Below are positions 24,457-36,528 of a DNA stretch of 64,000 nucleotides, in pieces. The notes beneath the pieces were generated by a model, which was not told the origin of the DNA, did no database searches, and worked only from the letters and a program-made list of their open reading frames with translations. Made by a program: the position numbers and the translations under genes. This stretch comes from Solea solea (lineage: Eukaryota; Chordata; Actinopteri; Pleuronectiformes; Soleidae). Within the stretch, counting starts at the first letter, position 1. Each line of letters begins with the position of its first letter. The stretch spans positions 2,026,501 to 2,090,500 of the forward strand of contig NC_081144.1 of NCBI RefSeq assembly GCF_958295425.1, written 5' to 3'.

Positions 24457-24740
24457 TTAACCCTTAGAACACAGAGATTTTTGGCTGCTTTTTTCCATTA
24501 CTATGTTTAAATGTAAAGTATATACAGAGGCTATAAGAATGTGCAATATAGAGTGTCTTATATCCTTTTTTTCCTGTAGACGATCTGATGAAAAAAAGGT
24601 AATTTTCACAAACTATAAAAACACACCTGAGCAAAACAAATTCCTCATGTTTGTGACTGAATTTGTGAAATTTGCAAATACGTCACAGCTCAAAGTTCAC
24701 TCGGCTCATTTTTACTTACTGCACAGTTATTGTTAAACAT
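24457..24740. mobile_element. Second TTAA-flanked MITE-like family
   Basis: Starts TTAA then CCCTTAGAACACAGAG. The right part (CGATCTGATGAAAAAAAGG, CACAAACTATAAAAACACAC, GAAATTTGCAAATACGTCAC) matches 53745-53905. It is different from the CCCTTTAACACC family. Confidence 0.55.
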
Positions 24741-25080
24741 ACACCCCGAGGATGTCCATATAAGGAGTTACCATGGGTGCACGTAACTCAAAAACAACAA
24801 ATCTAATGCTAAACCTGATAAGACTTTTGCCCCATTACAGTACATTTCCCTTGTGAACTGAACATATTGTCAAACATAAAAGGGTGGATCCTGAGTGAGT
24901 CGCCCATTCACCGAGCGAGGGCTTTTAAAGGACGCCAAGCAGCCGAGGACACGTTTGTTTTTCTCTGCCGTTTGTCCCCTCCAGCGGCCGCAGACACTGT
25001 CTGTCCCTGCAAAGTGTCCTGCTCCTTTCTCCTTTTTTAACCTCTGTTTTTATATTTCACGTCTGACCTTGCTTTCCCCT
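24741..25080. other. Non-coding sequence, nothing specific
   Basis: No feature supported. Confidence 0.45.
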
Positions 25081-25124
25081 CTCTCTGTCTGTCTGTCTCT
25101 CTGTCTCTCTGTCTGTCTGTCTGT
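25081..25124 (+). repeat. (TCTG)n microsatellite
   Basis: TCTG units mixed with TCTC. Confidence 0.9.
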
Positions 25125-25814
25125 ATAATGACTTTTCATCTTTTCTTTCTGGGTTGTTGTTTTCTTTCTGCCTTAAGGGACGATCACTGCAGGGAGCATC
25201 ATTTCCTGAGGTGATTTCATATTTGAATGTATTAACTGGCTGAGGACAAGATGACAACAGCTCCGTACACACAGACTGTAGATGCTGTTTCATCCAAATA
25301 AATAAATAAATAAATAGAATTATAAGACCAGAATTGTGTGGATGTGTCATCATTCATAAAGAGGATGCATCTAAATCTGCTCTCGAATGCATCTGTCAGT
25401 GTTGGTCGACAGTTGCAGGATTTATTTTCATTTTAAACAATATGTTCAAATAACTTCCATTGTATTAATTTTAATAATTCGGTGCCAATGTTTAAATCGC
25501 GTACGACCAACGGAGACTGAGAATAAAATAAGCTGTGTGAGCATTTTCCTGATCATTTACATACAGTCTGTGGATGCAGTTTAATTAGTGGTCAATTAGG
25601 TTCCTTCATTGATAAATAAGCATAGTTAAAGGCGTTGTTTTAGTCTAGAGGGGGAAAAAACTCCCTTAATGAGGAGGCGGGGTTTTTTTGTTGTTGTTTT
25701 TTTTCTTATTATCTCTGCTCAGGCGAGTCCCAGCCTCTGAAATATTGATCGGAATAAAGAAATAAATTTTCCTTCTATTGTGGCTCATTTTTACGATTGT
25801 TCATTAAAGTGAGT

Positions 25815-25816
<2 letters not shown>
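25125..25816. other. Non-coding sequence with an (AAAT)n tract
   Basis: (AAAT)5 at 25296-25316; G-rich and T-rich runs at 25650-25704. No gene. Confidence 0.5.
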
Positions 25817-25817
<1 letters not shown>

Positions 25818-25845
<28 letters not shown>

Positions 25846-25846
25846 G
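25818..25846 (+). repeat. (GT)n microsatellite
   Basis: Uninterrupted GT tract. Confidence 0.95.
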
Positions 25847-26149
25847 GCCTACTTAACATTAATATGGTGAGCATTAACATTAATATGGCGAGGTTACATT
25901 TTACATAACATCTTTAAAAGAAGATGAAGTTATCTTCCATTATTATGTTAACTGGGTAAACGCTTGGTACATGATGTCACTGTGGTGTCGAGTTTTAATT
26001 TTAATTTAATTTAATGTTGTCTCAGTGTTTTGATAAAGTGTAGCCAATGCAGAAGAGTGTGACCGCTGTATTTTCTTGAATGGCCATCGGGGGGCGACTC
26101 CACAAGTCTACATTCTCCTGAGAAGTTAGATGTTCACTACAGCATGCTG

Positions 26150-26470
26150 TAAATCATGGGTCTCAAACCCATGGCCCGCGGGCCACATGAGGCCGCCTAG
26201 TCAATGTCCCGTGGCCCAAAAATCATAATGAAAACTGTCCCAAACTGCCCAACAGTGAGAATTTCTATACATATTTCTATTTCTTTCTATTTCTATACAT
26301 TCAACATTTTAATTGTATCAGCTGTTTTAATTACAATTGTCTACATGTTATTTTGATTACATCTATCAAAACAGAACACTTTTACTTTGAAATGGTGTGT
26401 AATATCATCCTATATATTTTTAATTGTACAATCATAATGGGTTATTAGATATCATTTAAATTTTTAATTA
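26150..26470. mobile_element. hAT-like remnant (CTCAAACCCATGGCCCGCGG type)
   Basis: ATGGGTCTCAAACCCATGGC CCGCGGGCCACATGAGGCCG is the characteristic end of a vertebrate non-autonomous hAT family. Related ends are at 52143 and 20554. The far end is not defined. Confidence 0.55.
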
Positions 26471-26573
26471 TTACACAACAGTTGACCTCTCCCGACCTCT
26501 GCTGTGAGTTATTTTCCCATTTAAAGTGAAATAAATCAATTTTTTGAAGATAACAAACCATTACGACCCAATG

Positions 26574-26601
26574 TGTTGTGTGTGTGTGTGTGTGTGTGTG
26601 T
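26574..26601 (+). repeat. (GT)n microsatellite
   Basis: Uninterrupted GT tract. Confidence 0.95.
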
Positions 26602-27224
26602 TCAGGAAACTTGATTTTCTCTTTTTTTGTTCCTGCCACTGGGAGTGATATTAATGCCATGTGACCCCTTTCTTTGGAAAAGTTAATGCTCACTTTAAGA
26701 ATGGAATAACCTTTCTTGTGAGAGTTGGGGTTTAAAATAAAAAGTGTTTAATAAAATGACAATCATGGCCTGGGGACCAGAAAAGCTGCTGAATGTGACC
26801 GTGGAGGCTTCATGACAGTAAATAAAAAAAACAGACAAATGATGCTCACAAATAAACTCATGTGCATGTGGAAACATGACATTTATCCTCAGAGAGATGA
26901 TTAATTACATGTGACTGATGACAAGAGGTTGATGCTCAAGTTTCCCTCGCAGCAGAAAAAAAAGGAAAAGGGCGGAGTCCTGCGATAGCATTTCACACAG
27001 TGTGATAGAATCATTGGTTTACTCGTACCTCAGGGCTGACACAGGTCTTTTATTAAACCCACCATATCAAAGAATCACTGTCATCCAAGTACGATATGAA
27101 GTCATATTTCACAGATAAACGGCTTGAGGGCGGGCAGCGAGTCGTTCACTGTCCCACTCTGCTCGAATAATAAGTTAGTATGAATATAAATACAGGTTAA
27201 TTTTGTTCACACTAGGCACTACGA
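26602..27224. other. Non-coding sequence, nothing specific
   Basis: No feature supported. Confidence 0.5.
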
Positions 27225-27460
27225 TACAAAGACTGGGTCGGGACCCATAGATGGGTCGCTGGAGATATTTTTTGGGTCCCCCCCAAAAAAACCTGCACAA
27301 TTTTCCAGGAAACTTTTCCTTAAAAAATATGAAGTTTTAATTAATTTACTAAACATCTTTTGTAAATGATTTGTTTACCAATTTGAAATGATTACTTAGT
27401 CACAAATTAGTTTTTGTCACAGTTCATATATTGATTTGGGTCATGCTAGTTTGCCATCTT
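27225..27460. mobile_element. hAT-like remnant (GGGTCGGGACCC type)
   Basis: GACTGGGTCGGGACCCATAG ATGGGTCGCTGGAGATATTT TTTGGGTC resembles a widespread vertebrate hAT-derived repeat. Ends are eroded. Confidence 0.5.
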
Positions 27461-28024
27461 TAAGGAGTCAGGAGATGAAGAAAGCTGGTTGTGTTTAGTT
27501 GTTGTCTTGTGGTTTCCGCTTTTATTTTGAAATTTCACTCTCGTTTCAGTTCGTTTTTCCCCTCAAAAGAGTGATTTTGTTTGTTAGCTTTAGTCCTGGT
27601 TTGTGTGAGTAGTTTTTCCCTCTTGGGAGTGTTTTTTTGTCCAAGTCCTTGTTCAGTTGTGACAGAAAGTTTGGGAGACACAAAATAGTAATATAAAATT
27701 ATTAAAACACTCATAAATAATGTAGGATAATATGCTATTGCTTTTCTCAGTCAGGTTATAGTATGTTAACCTGATGCTAGTGTTATCAAAAATGTGTATA
27801 GTTATAAGGCGATAAGGTTATAAAGCATGTTAAGCACACAAGATGAACTAATTAATTACAAGAATTTGCAGTGTCAAATCTTTTCATCTTAATACTGATA
27901 CTTGTAATAACAATAAACAATAAAGTCATGCAATGAATGTGGAATGATCACAAAGGAATAATGTTTCAATTTAGATACATTTAACTTGTATTCTGTGAAG
28001 TACAGGTGCAGCCTGTATGCAGGT
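27461..28024. other. Non-coding sequence, nothing specific
   Basis: AT-rich; no feature supported. Confidence 0.5.
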
Positions 28025-28029
28025 CTTAC

Positions 28030-28805
28030 ACACAGTGTTGTCATGTAACAAAGTACAAATACTTAGCTCTTCATGTTTCTAGCAACTTTTACTTTTACTC
28101 CACTACATTTTGTAAACATGCCGTAATAAATTTCACACATATTCTCAATAACTTGTACTTTTTATGTTTATATTTTTATATTTATATTTTCTGCTCAAAG
28201 AATAGAGTATAAATTTGTAGTTTGTGTGCACAAAGTTGGCCAATAAAGTTGAATCTGAAATGAATTGTGAATTGCGTACTTTTACTCGACTACATCTCCC
28301 CAAACTATCTTTGTTACTCGTTACTATCAACGAGTAACAAATAAATACATACTATCACTGTATTTATATAGAGCTTTTCTAGTCTTGATGACGACTCAGC
28401 TGCTTTACACTACACATTCACCCATTCACACCCATTCACTCACACATTCATACGTGCTCATCGATGCACACCGATGTGCAGGAGCAACATGGGGTTAAGT
28501 GTCTTGCCCAAGGACGTATCGCATGACTAGTGGAGCCAGGAATCTAATCCACAACCTTCAAATTGAAAGGCAACTCGCTAGAGCTAACACCCCTCAATCC
28601 TAACTCCTCCCTTTTTTAATACTTTCACTTCTAAAGTGCATTTTATAACAGAAAATTACTTTTGATACTTAAGTACAGAAAACATCATATACTTTAAGAC
28701 TTTTACTTAAGTAATATTAGAAAGAAAAGTGACTTCAATTCTACCAAAGTCATTTTCTGCTAAGATACTTTTATTATCACTTGATACTAGTACTTTATAC
28801 TACAC
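28030..28805 (+). mobile_element. Non-autonomous DNA element, long copy (CAGTGTTG...CACTG)
   Basis: Begins CACAGTGTTGTCATGTAACA AAGTACAAATACTT and ends TAGTACTTTATACTACACTG, an imperfect inverted pair. The centre carries ATTTATATAGAGCTTTTCTAG, GCAACATGGGGTTAAGTG and CCAAAGTCATTTTCTG. Shares all of these in order with 51459-51991, which is shorter by about 240 bp. Confidence 0.7.
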
Positions 28806-29399
28806 TGCTTACACACTGTATACTCTTGTGCATAAACAGAAAAAGAGAAGAAAGAAATCTCTTATACTGCCTCATATAGGCACTATTATGGCGCCGCTTC
28901 AGTGTAAATGACTGCAGTTTCCAGTCTGAAGTTAGAGCGACGATCTTTTGTCTGCTTCAGCATCCTCGTTGCTCCAAGGTCAACCGCCACAGGAAGTAAA
29001 CAAAACGCAGCTGTGATAAATGCATTAATGTTTTTGTTCATCATTTATTTTATTTTATTTTATCCCCGGGAAGCGTCACTACAGCGATGCAGCAGTTAAT
29101 GAAACTGGTCCCATTTTAGTACTGGAGCAGCGTCCCAGTCAATCATGGCGCCGCTGACTGTGAGTTTAAATAAAATGTATGAAATCATCCAGAATGCATA
29201 GATTATAATGTGCATCCATTAAGTCTACACTCCCAACACTCCCGTGGTGACTGTGCCGGTCTTAATGTGTGGAGTTCCCCTTTGAATTTGATGAAAATAA
29301 TGCTGGGGTTGTTTTAACCCCGAGCTAATCCTAATAATTACTGCTTTACACATCCCGGCACTTCAGCGCCACATGAACTACGGAACACACAAATACAAA
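28806..29399. other. Non-coding sequence, nothing specific
   Basis: (TTTTA)n-like run near 29043-29062. No gene. Confidence 0.5.
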
Positions 29400-29740
29400 T
29401 TACCATACTCTTGTCAAAGTTTCCCTGGAGCCTTTTGATGTTGTGTTCACGTTCTGTACTGCGGTGTTTGGCGATCACCATCATCCGCTGCCTCATTGGG
29501 GCGCGCTCGTCAATATTGCATGATATCATCTTCATTATCCCTCTCCATCGCCTCGGTATCGGCTATCACGTTCTCCGGCGCCCGCTCTCTATCTGTGTTA
29601 TGTGCAAACGCGGTGCTATATTATTCATCAGCCTCACATGTGGCAGTTGTTAAATGGCAGCACTTGTGCTCCAGCAAGCCAGAGGTGCTATTGGTGTTAA
29701 TTACTTTGGATAGATAATGGCAGTCAATGGTGGAGCCGTC
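29400..29740. promoter_or_regulatory. Candidate conserved non-coding element
   Basis: Repeat-free and CpG-containing. It has GCTATATTATTCATCAGCC, GTGGCAGTTGTTAAATGGCAG, GGTGTTAATTACTTTGGATA and GATAATGGCAGTCAATGG, i.e. homeodomain, GATA and E-box-like words in unique sequence. It ends at a (GT)n tract. This is the strongest enhancer-like block by eye. Confidence 0.38.
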
Positions 29741-29751
29741 CTTTGGGTTTG

Positions 29752-29800
29752 TGAGTGTGTGTGTGTGTGTGTGTGAGAGTGTGTGTGTGTGTGTGTGCAC
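29752..29800 (+). repeat. (GT)n microsatellite
   Basis: GT tract with one GAGA interruption. Confidence 0.95.
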
Positions 29801-29817
29801 ACATACAGACACACACA

Positions 29818-30480
29818 GGTTTGCACAGCTATGCTTATCAGGACTCTGCATTGACTTCCACTCATGTGGAAAGCCTGACCCCAACCACAATTCAAATCTT
29901 AGCCCTAAAATTAACCCTTTAACACCGAGCGCATCACAGACATCACGTTTGCATGACTGTAATTACGCGGCAGTTTGTGCTGTCGTAAAAAAAATAATTC
30001 CAACGGTTTCAGAAAGCTGACAACGTGTGGGGATTACGGTCATTTCACTCACACTGTTGCAGGAACCTGACGAATCAGCGTCTTTGTCACCACAGAGGAG
30101 AGAACACACCTGTACATAGTTTCCATTTCTTTGTTTTACACTGTTCAAAGTTCAAATTTATTTTTTATAAATTAAACTTTTCATTTTAAATTGTTAGTAC
30201 ACTATTTTAACATGCAGTAAGTTGTAAATAACTGCCTGATATTGGAAGTTATTCTGGAAAACTGGGCAAAAGAACACGTGTCCATTTATGGTTAAAATAA
30301 GTCCAGAACAGACATTTGAGGCTTAGGTGTTAAAGGGTTACTTTAGAAATGAGATGCTGCTTCATTAGGACCAGAATCTGGTCTCCATGAAGCCTCCTGG
30401 TCCTGATAAGGTCCGTGTTTATGCAAGAAAATGTCCTAAAGAGGTAATAACTACAAGTACACACACAGGTAATAAACTCT
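29818..30480 (-). repeat. Host repeat interrupted by copy 3
   Basis: The parts 29818-29914 and 30338-30480 read on the minus strand as ACCTCTTTAGGACATTTTC, ATAAACACGGACC, GACCAGATTCTGGTCCTAAT and then TTAGGGCTAAGATTTGAATT. This matches the + strand family at 39765-39870. Confidence 0.65.
29915..30337 (-). mobile_element. piggyBac-like MITE, copy 3, nested
   Basis: Termini CCCTTTAACACC and GGTGTTAAAGGG are perfect inverted repeats. The left flank is TTAA (29911-29914) and the right flank TTAC, one base off a TTAA duplication. Inverted relative to copies 1 and 2. It interrupts an older repeat: GGTCCTAATGAAGCAGCATC on one side and CTAAGATTTGAATTGTGG on the other (minus-strand reading). Non-coding. 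Confidence 0.82.
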
Positions 30481-31935
30481 GATGAAACCCTACAATCTAA
30501 CAACGGATCCATTACAATCATACGCAGACACCGAGTGTATAATGTAGCACTTATAAAAGGACACAAACAAGTCATTTTCCACAGTGGAAACAGTCTGAGC
30601 TGATTTACAGAATCTACATTTACGTTAAGTGGGGAAATATTAACACCCATTTGCCATAATCTGCCTTTATGCCTAATGTCATCAGACCCCAAGGAAGGAT
30701 TCTTCCCTCAGAGAGTGTATCCTGTGTGTCCTCAGCCTCATATGCTGTATGTTTGCTGGGCAGAACCTTCTCAGTGATGATGTGTCCTGTAATGACAAAC
30801 ACCAAGTGCCAGTATGGAGACCTCGTGTCTCGTTTCTCTAGGAAACCCATTTTGAAAGGATTCACTCCACTGACTTCCCTGACTTTGGTAAAGATGTTTC
30901 TGTTTATTTCGGGCTTTTAGTTTTTCATTTTAACTTCAAGTCTTTGACTTTGTGTTTCTCGGGCGTTGATCTTTCTCATCTCTGGTACTTTGCGTATCCT
31001 GTTTATTCTTTCCTCATCTGCACCTGTACATGTATCTTCTCATATATCTGGATTTACTCCGTGCCCTTGTGTGTCTGCTGATGACCTTCCTCACCTGTGT
31101 CTTGTTATCGCTCTTCCCTCTGCACAGCAGCTCACAGGAGGAAAGTCGCAGGTCTAAATCGTGAAATTAATCATGGCTGAGTTCCATTTAGCTTCCCCCA
31201 GTTTCAGGGTTCATGCAGGTTCACACCGTCCTGATTTGTCAAAACCTGTCAAAATGGCTGCTGCTGTGTCTCCACATGGTCAGTGCCGGTCAGCTCTGTT
31301 TCCCTGGTGGTCCTAGTTTTCTTCATTTACTTTGTGGAAAAGTAACTGTTGTTGAAGACAAAAAAATATGTGCTACTGTAAATTTAACTCTAGTTATTTA
31401 TTCAGAACAACAATTTTCTCTTTCCAGAATGATCACATTTCTTCTTCCCTCCCTGAAGCATGAGTGTGTTTCACGGTTCATAAGTCGCTGCTCTAGTGCC
31501 ACGGGGGCCTCGTTAGGAGGTTTCTGACAAAGGTGCTGTTGCAGTCTCCTGTAACAGGGCTGCTGCAGCCTGGGGCACCCAGCTGAGGGTGTGTGGGGGG
31601 GAACACAAATATCCATAGAAATCACCATTAACTTTTCCAGAACTTCCCCTGCAGCTCCCTCATCATGACATTCCTGTATTCCAGCCATTCTTCTGCTGTT
31701 GTGAAAATATATGACATAAACAACCTCCTGCTGCACTTATCATATGAACAGAAAACGGTTTACCTATGTGACCAGACTCACTTTTTCCACAAAGTCAAAA
31801 AAATGAATTTAGTCTAGAGAAATAAGAGTTTTTGAGAAGCTCCTTTTAATCTAAATGCTAACAGCAGCTTGTTTGTCAGTGGAATATCTTCTGCCTGAAG
31901 TACAAGTGCAGAAACAGTGTTATCAGTTTCAATTT
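30481..31935. other. Non-coding sequence, nothing specific
   Basis: Includes short ORFs without splice support; no repeat recognised. Confidence 0.45.

Positions 31936-31970
<35 letters not shown>
31936..31970 (+). repeat. (CAG)11 trinucleotide repeat
   Basis: Perfect CAG tract in apparently non-coding sequence. Confidence 0.95.
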
Positions 31971-31974
<4 letters not shown>

Positions 31975-32240
31975 GTTGGTCTAGTACTCTTTTTGCCTGA
32001 TCACAGAACTTCTCATGTCACGGGACAATTGCCGGCTTTGCTTATCTTATCTTATTTGAATGTTTGTTTGTTTTTTTTTTTAAAGAAAACAGATGAATGA
32101 AAGTTTTCTACTCCTCTGTGCTCCTCACAGCTCAGGCCACAGAGTGAAGACATAACCTCATTAACACTGGAGCCAAACACAGAGAGATAGATGAGGGCCA
32201 CCTTCAATGCTTTCCTTAACAAAGAGCCAAATGTGTAGTA

Positions 32241-32242
<2 letters not shown>

Positions 32243-32278
<36 letters not shown>
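32243..32278 (+). repeat. (GT)n microsatellite
   Basis: Uninterrupted GT tract. Confidence 0.95.
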
Positions 32279-32279
<1 letters not shown>

Positions 32280-32623
32280 TGTAGACAAAAACATATATTG
32301 AGTTGTTGTGATGAAAGAGAACAGAGGAACCGGGAGCTGTACTGCCCCCATCTGGTTGTGTAACGTGACGTGTGATGACACAACGCTTACACACTGGGCT
32401 ATAATGAAAACAATATACAGGTTACAAGTTTAAGCGTGAATGATATTGGTAATAAAAAAAAATCCAATATTTGATATAGTGATAGTATCACAGAGGGTCT
32501 CTTTTATAAAAGCAATGAATTTCCCCGCTGTGAAGTCTCGATCTAAGTGAGCAGTATTGTACTGGATGGAACAATTGTTACTGGGGGGGTGTGTGTGTGA
32601 TGACATCACCGGCTGAGCAGTGT

Positions 32624-32626
32624 GCA

Positions 32627-32693
<67 letters not shown>
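32624..32693 (+). repeat. Compound (GT)n(GA)n microsatellite
   Basis: GT tract passing directly into about 24 GA units. Confidence 0.95.
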
Positions 32694-32698
<5 letters not shown>

Positions 32699-33167
32699 TG
32701 GCAAAATATGTCTTTCTTTTTTTTTTACATATATTAAGCAACTTTTTCATGCCGACATTTTCCAATTTAAGATATAAATCTTTTAAAAATGCATCCCTCT
32801 CTTTTCTGCAGCTTATCTGAATTCAGATTGCACAGATGTTCCAGTCCGTCACGCTTGACTCACTGACTCAGTCATTCCCAAAACCAGACATGATATTTAG
32901 TCTCTATCTGATCCTGAGTCCTGCTGTTTCAATTCTCTCCACACTGAGCTGCTTTCAAACTACTTGTGTTTTAAATAAAACACAGCATTTGTTTTTGGCT
33001 TCATTTTCAGTTTCACATTAATCCACGAGTTGTTCACCGTGTGTTGAGTCATTTTTGTTTGTTTGTTCACGGTGTCAGCGAGTGCATCGGAGCAGCTCAC
33101 TCCTGCGCTTTTTTGATAGATTTTCTACAAGGTTTCGTGGTCCGGAGGAAAAGATGAGTTTATTTGA
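32694..33167. other. Non-coding sequence, nothing specific
   Basis: No feature supported. Confidence 0.45.
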
Positions 33168-33212
33168 ATCATCATCATCATCATCATCCTCATCATCATC
33201 ATCATCATCATC
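33168..33212 (+). repeat. (ATC)n trinucleotide repeat
   Basis: ATC repeat with one CTC interruption; gives poly-Ser or poly-Asp runs in false ORFs. Confidence 0.95.
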
Positions 33213-34599
33213 CACAACCTCACTGACGATTAATGAAGAACTCCAGCTCCTCGTGATTAAATCATGTTTACTAAAGAGCATGACAGCAGACAAGAGCGCT
33301 GATGAAGCCTTCACGTCGTAATGGGATTATAGACCGTAGTGATGGTGTTTCCTCAGAGCCAGACTAGACATGACATTACAACATGAACACCGATGCTGCT
33401 GCTGATTTGGCTTCTGCATGAAAACCTCATTAGCATAGACTTAGAAATTAGGTTCTGGTTCATAGGACTAAGCTTTGGTCCGCATGACGACCACTGGTCG
33501 TGCCAATGTCGCTACGTGGTGCCATAAACACACACACACACACAAACACGTGACAGATCTCCATCCACCCTGACATTCAGCAGCTGCTTTCTGATTGTAC
33601 CTGAAGGCAGCATCAGTCTGCAGATGAGGCTAAATTACAGGGGGGTTTTGGCATGCAGGTAAACACCGACTGTTTTTCCAGCACCTGAAGCCTTTGCTTC
33701 ATCCATCACTCACACACCCTCATTCGCTTGATCCGGTCGCTGCATGCAGCTGTGTGAATTATCTCCGGTTTGGGGCTTCTGTGGAATTCCAGGCAATGAG
33801 GACTGTCACACCACTGTCCTTAAAGGAAAGACTCTCAGTAACCATGATGGTTGTAGACGCCTCTGGGCAACTATTTCAGGCAAACAAGACCAGGCAACGA
33901 TCTGAATGAATGGGGTAAGGAACCGAAACTTAGGTCACAAAAACTAAGTATACAGGATCATCAGTCAAGTCTTACACTTACAAAGATCAGTGACTTTGTC
34001 CTAAATGAGGTTTAAATGCCTACACAAGCACAAGGCTTCACCACGTCAACCTCTTTACGGAAGTCTTCAGCTCCTCCCACCACAGCACTTGAACAAATAG
34101 AATTACATAAACCTTTATAGAACGACATACTGTATCTCATGGAGTGGTTGTTATAAAGCAGATGATTGGCTGATTCAAATTCTGCCAGCATCGGTGTTAT
34201 TGCCGTTTAGTTTCTATATTGTCATGGGGACACAAAACTCAACAAATATTACACAATAGTAGAAGTGACGTAGCTGCGTGTGTGTGAGTGCAGTGTAACC
34301 TACATTTATCTATAGTTATTTTGTGTTATGATGTATCTCGCAGAGATACTTAGTGACATTAAGCAGTGGAGCAAGTCATGGCTGGTGAGCTACAGTCTTT
34401 CACCACCTCTCTGAGGGAGGAGTGCACTAAAGAGCCTGTTACTCTACCACTGTGGATTAAAAAAAGGATAAAGGAAATGCACCTGAAGCATGATACAGCA
34501 TGTGCTCACAGCTGAACTACTTAGTGAGTCCATTTCATCAGATTCATAGTGTTTGACTCCAGTTTGGCTGAATCCTGTGTATTAGTTCTTATAATAGGT
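33213..34599. other. Non-coding sequence, nothing specific
   Basis: Short CA tract near 33531-33544. No exon or clear repeat. Confidence 0.45.
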
Positions 34600-34990
34600 A
34601 TGATATGGTCCATGATACCAAAAATATCACAACACGGCGATTCTGTGTCAATATATTACAAGACAATCATATATCGATACATCGGGATATTTGTCTAAGT
34701 GAAGAAAACAACACGTTGTTTTACGTGTAAAGTTAAAAGTGCAGGATTTCTCCATTTAAAGTCTAATGTATTGAACGTGGATGGAGCATCTGTTAACGTA
34801 GCTTTCTCCACCATTATCCCGCTGTAAACTCCCTCTTCTTCAGCCAGGTAACTTCCACCCAAGTCGTGGCGCCCAGCGAGTGAAACTGGCACGGACTGTT
34901 TACTTTATTAAAATATCAATATTTGCCCTGGCCTATCGATGATCATATTGCACAACGAAGAATGACGATATATATCACCAAATTGATATT
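34600..34990. repeat. Dispersed repeat with ATATCGATA-type ends
   Basis: CATATATCGATACATCGGGA near the left and TATCAATATTTGCCCTGGCC ...CGATATATATCACCAAATTG at the right. The right part matches 59820-59910. It resembles a fish MITE of unclear class. Confidence 0.5.
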
Positions 34991-35639
34991 TTGTCTCTCC
35001 CCTATACACCAGTCAATTTCTTGTCTTCTTGTCTTCCACATTCTTGCCATTGGAGGAGCTCCTTGACCATGGAGTGCAGGAACCGGAGGACAAGGACACA
35101 GAGGAGGAGGGAGATCGCTCGTTTTCTTTCTGTATACTATCTGAGACCCAATAATTCCAGTTTGTTTGCCGTGCGTAAAAACATCAGGTACAAAGGGCTT
35201 TACCTTGATATAGCTGAGCCAGAGAATCTGATGATTTCTGCTGCAGTGCGGCAGCATCTGACACTGTCACACTGAGTAAATGTCACAGATTAAGAAGCTT
35301 CATGCTCTTTAACTACAGTTGCACAATGGATGAAAACACTGAAAAGGTGCCAACAAAGAGATTCAGATGTGGATTCAGGACCTTACTAATCATATTTTCA
35401 TCACAATCTCGATTTTGGCTTCTCGCAAACATGAAAAAGTGTGTTCAAATAACAGCAATGAAGCACTAGCTGAACAGTTGCCTGACTACGAGCCTGCAGG
35501 TGACAATCACAGCTGCTGCTGTTTCCCGACCATGCGGCTCCAACTTTTGTGGATGCAGTCTGGACAAGTAACACTAAGTTAAAAGACAGATTTAGAACAG
35601 AAAGAAGCCTTTTGGATGAGGGGCAGACGGTCTTAACAG
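34991..35639. other. Non-coding sequence with an unassigned open frame
   Basis: An open frame at 34991-35275 (ends FAVRKNIRYKGLYLDIAEPE) is not recognised and lacks splice context; probably chance or repeat-derived. Confidence 0.3.
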
Positions 35640-35667
35640 TTGGGTTAGTTAGTTAGTTAGTTAGTTA
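35639..35667 (+). repeat. (TTAG)n microsatellite
   Basis: Perfect tetranucleotide tract. Confidence 0.9.
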
Positions 35668-35859
35668 TGACTGAGAACAGACAACAGAAACGTTACCAAA
35701 GTACTTTAGAAACAATTATCGTAAGACAGCATACACACTGTAGTTGTAAATAAAGGATTTCAGTGACAGCAGCTATGAGGCTAAAACATAGCATCACAGT
35801 CAGAAGCTCAGCACTGACACGTTTACACAGCTGATATTTTAAATTTATGGATTCCACCA

Positions 35860-35957
35860 AATCTCTCCCTGCAGCAAGGCCCTGTCTTTCCCCCCAGGTG
35901 TTGGATCTTATCACAGAACTCCTCCACCTTGTTAATCAAATGTCCACCCGCCTGAAG
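35860..35957 (-). other. Weak exon candidate, minus strand
   Basis: The minus strand shows a good acceptor (CTTTCATTTCTTCCTTCAG) followed by an open frame GGHLINKVEEFCDKIQHLGG. Phase 0 is needed, but the donor at 36529 leaves phase 1, so the two do not join directly. No good donor follows. It may be a chance ORF or a terminal exon. Confidence 0.2.
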
Positions 35958-36528
35958 GAAGAAATGAAAGTGGTAGAATAATAAAGCAGGAAGTGTGGAT
36001 GATGTTGAACAGCCAGATATGGATGTGAGCATATTTCAAAATATTACAGTCTGTGGAATATTCTCATTTGTAATCATGTAATCATGAGATGTGCTAAGAT
36101 GCACTTTTACTGATAGGGGGAAATTCAAATTGATGCACAAACGGAAGCAGCAAGACAACACTAGCAACTGAAGTTCAGTCTCTGATGAGATTATAAACAC
36201 ATAAACACGACAGGAAAGTACACAGCAATGCAGTTACAATCACTCTCTGCCTTTTAGACACACTGAGCTGCTTCTCTACCGGGCAGCTGCCAGACAATGG
36301 CGTCTGAATCATTCCTGTATCTTTCTTCACATCGCAGTTATTCACTCAGATGGTGAAGTCCTCCAAAGCTTCAGCCAAGCAACAATATGCACAAGTTCAA
36401 CGTCTCTGTACACAGAGACAACGGACGACTGCTGACAGCACGAGACCTCAAACACATCATCAATGCTTTACATTGCATATATGAAACAGCACTCAGCGCC
36501 ATGTGCAGGTAACGTTTAGGTCACTTAC

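Noticed and set aside
33055..33321. 88-codon frame with poly-Ser (and opposite poly-Asp)
   Set aside because: Driven by the (ATC)n repeat; no conserved flanking motif.
34991..35275. 94-codon + strand frame ending in a Lys/Arg/Tyr-rich segment
   Set aside because: Not recognised, no acceptor or donor in frame, adjacent to a dispersed repeat.
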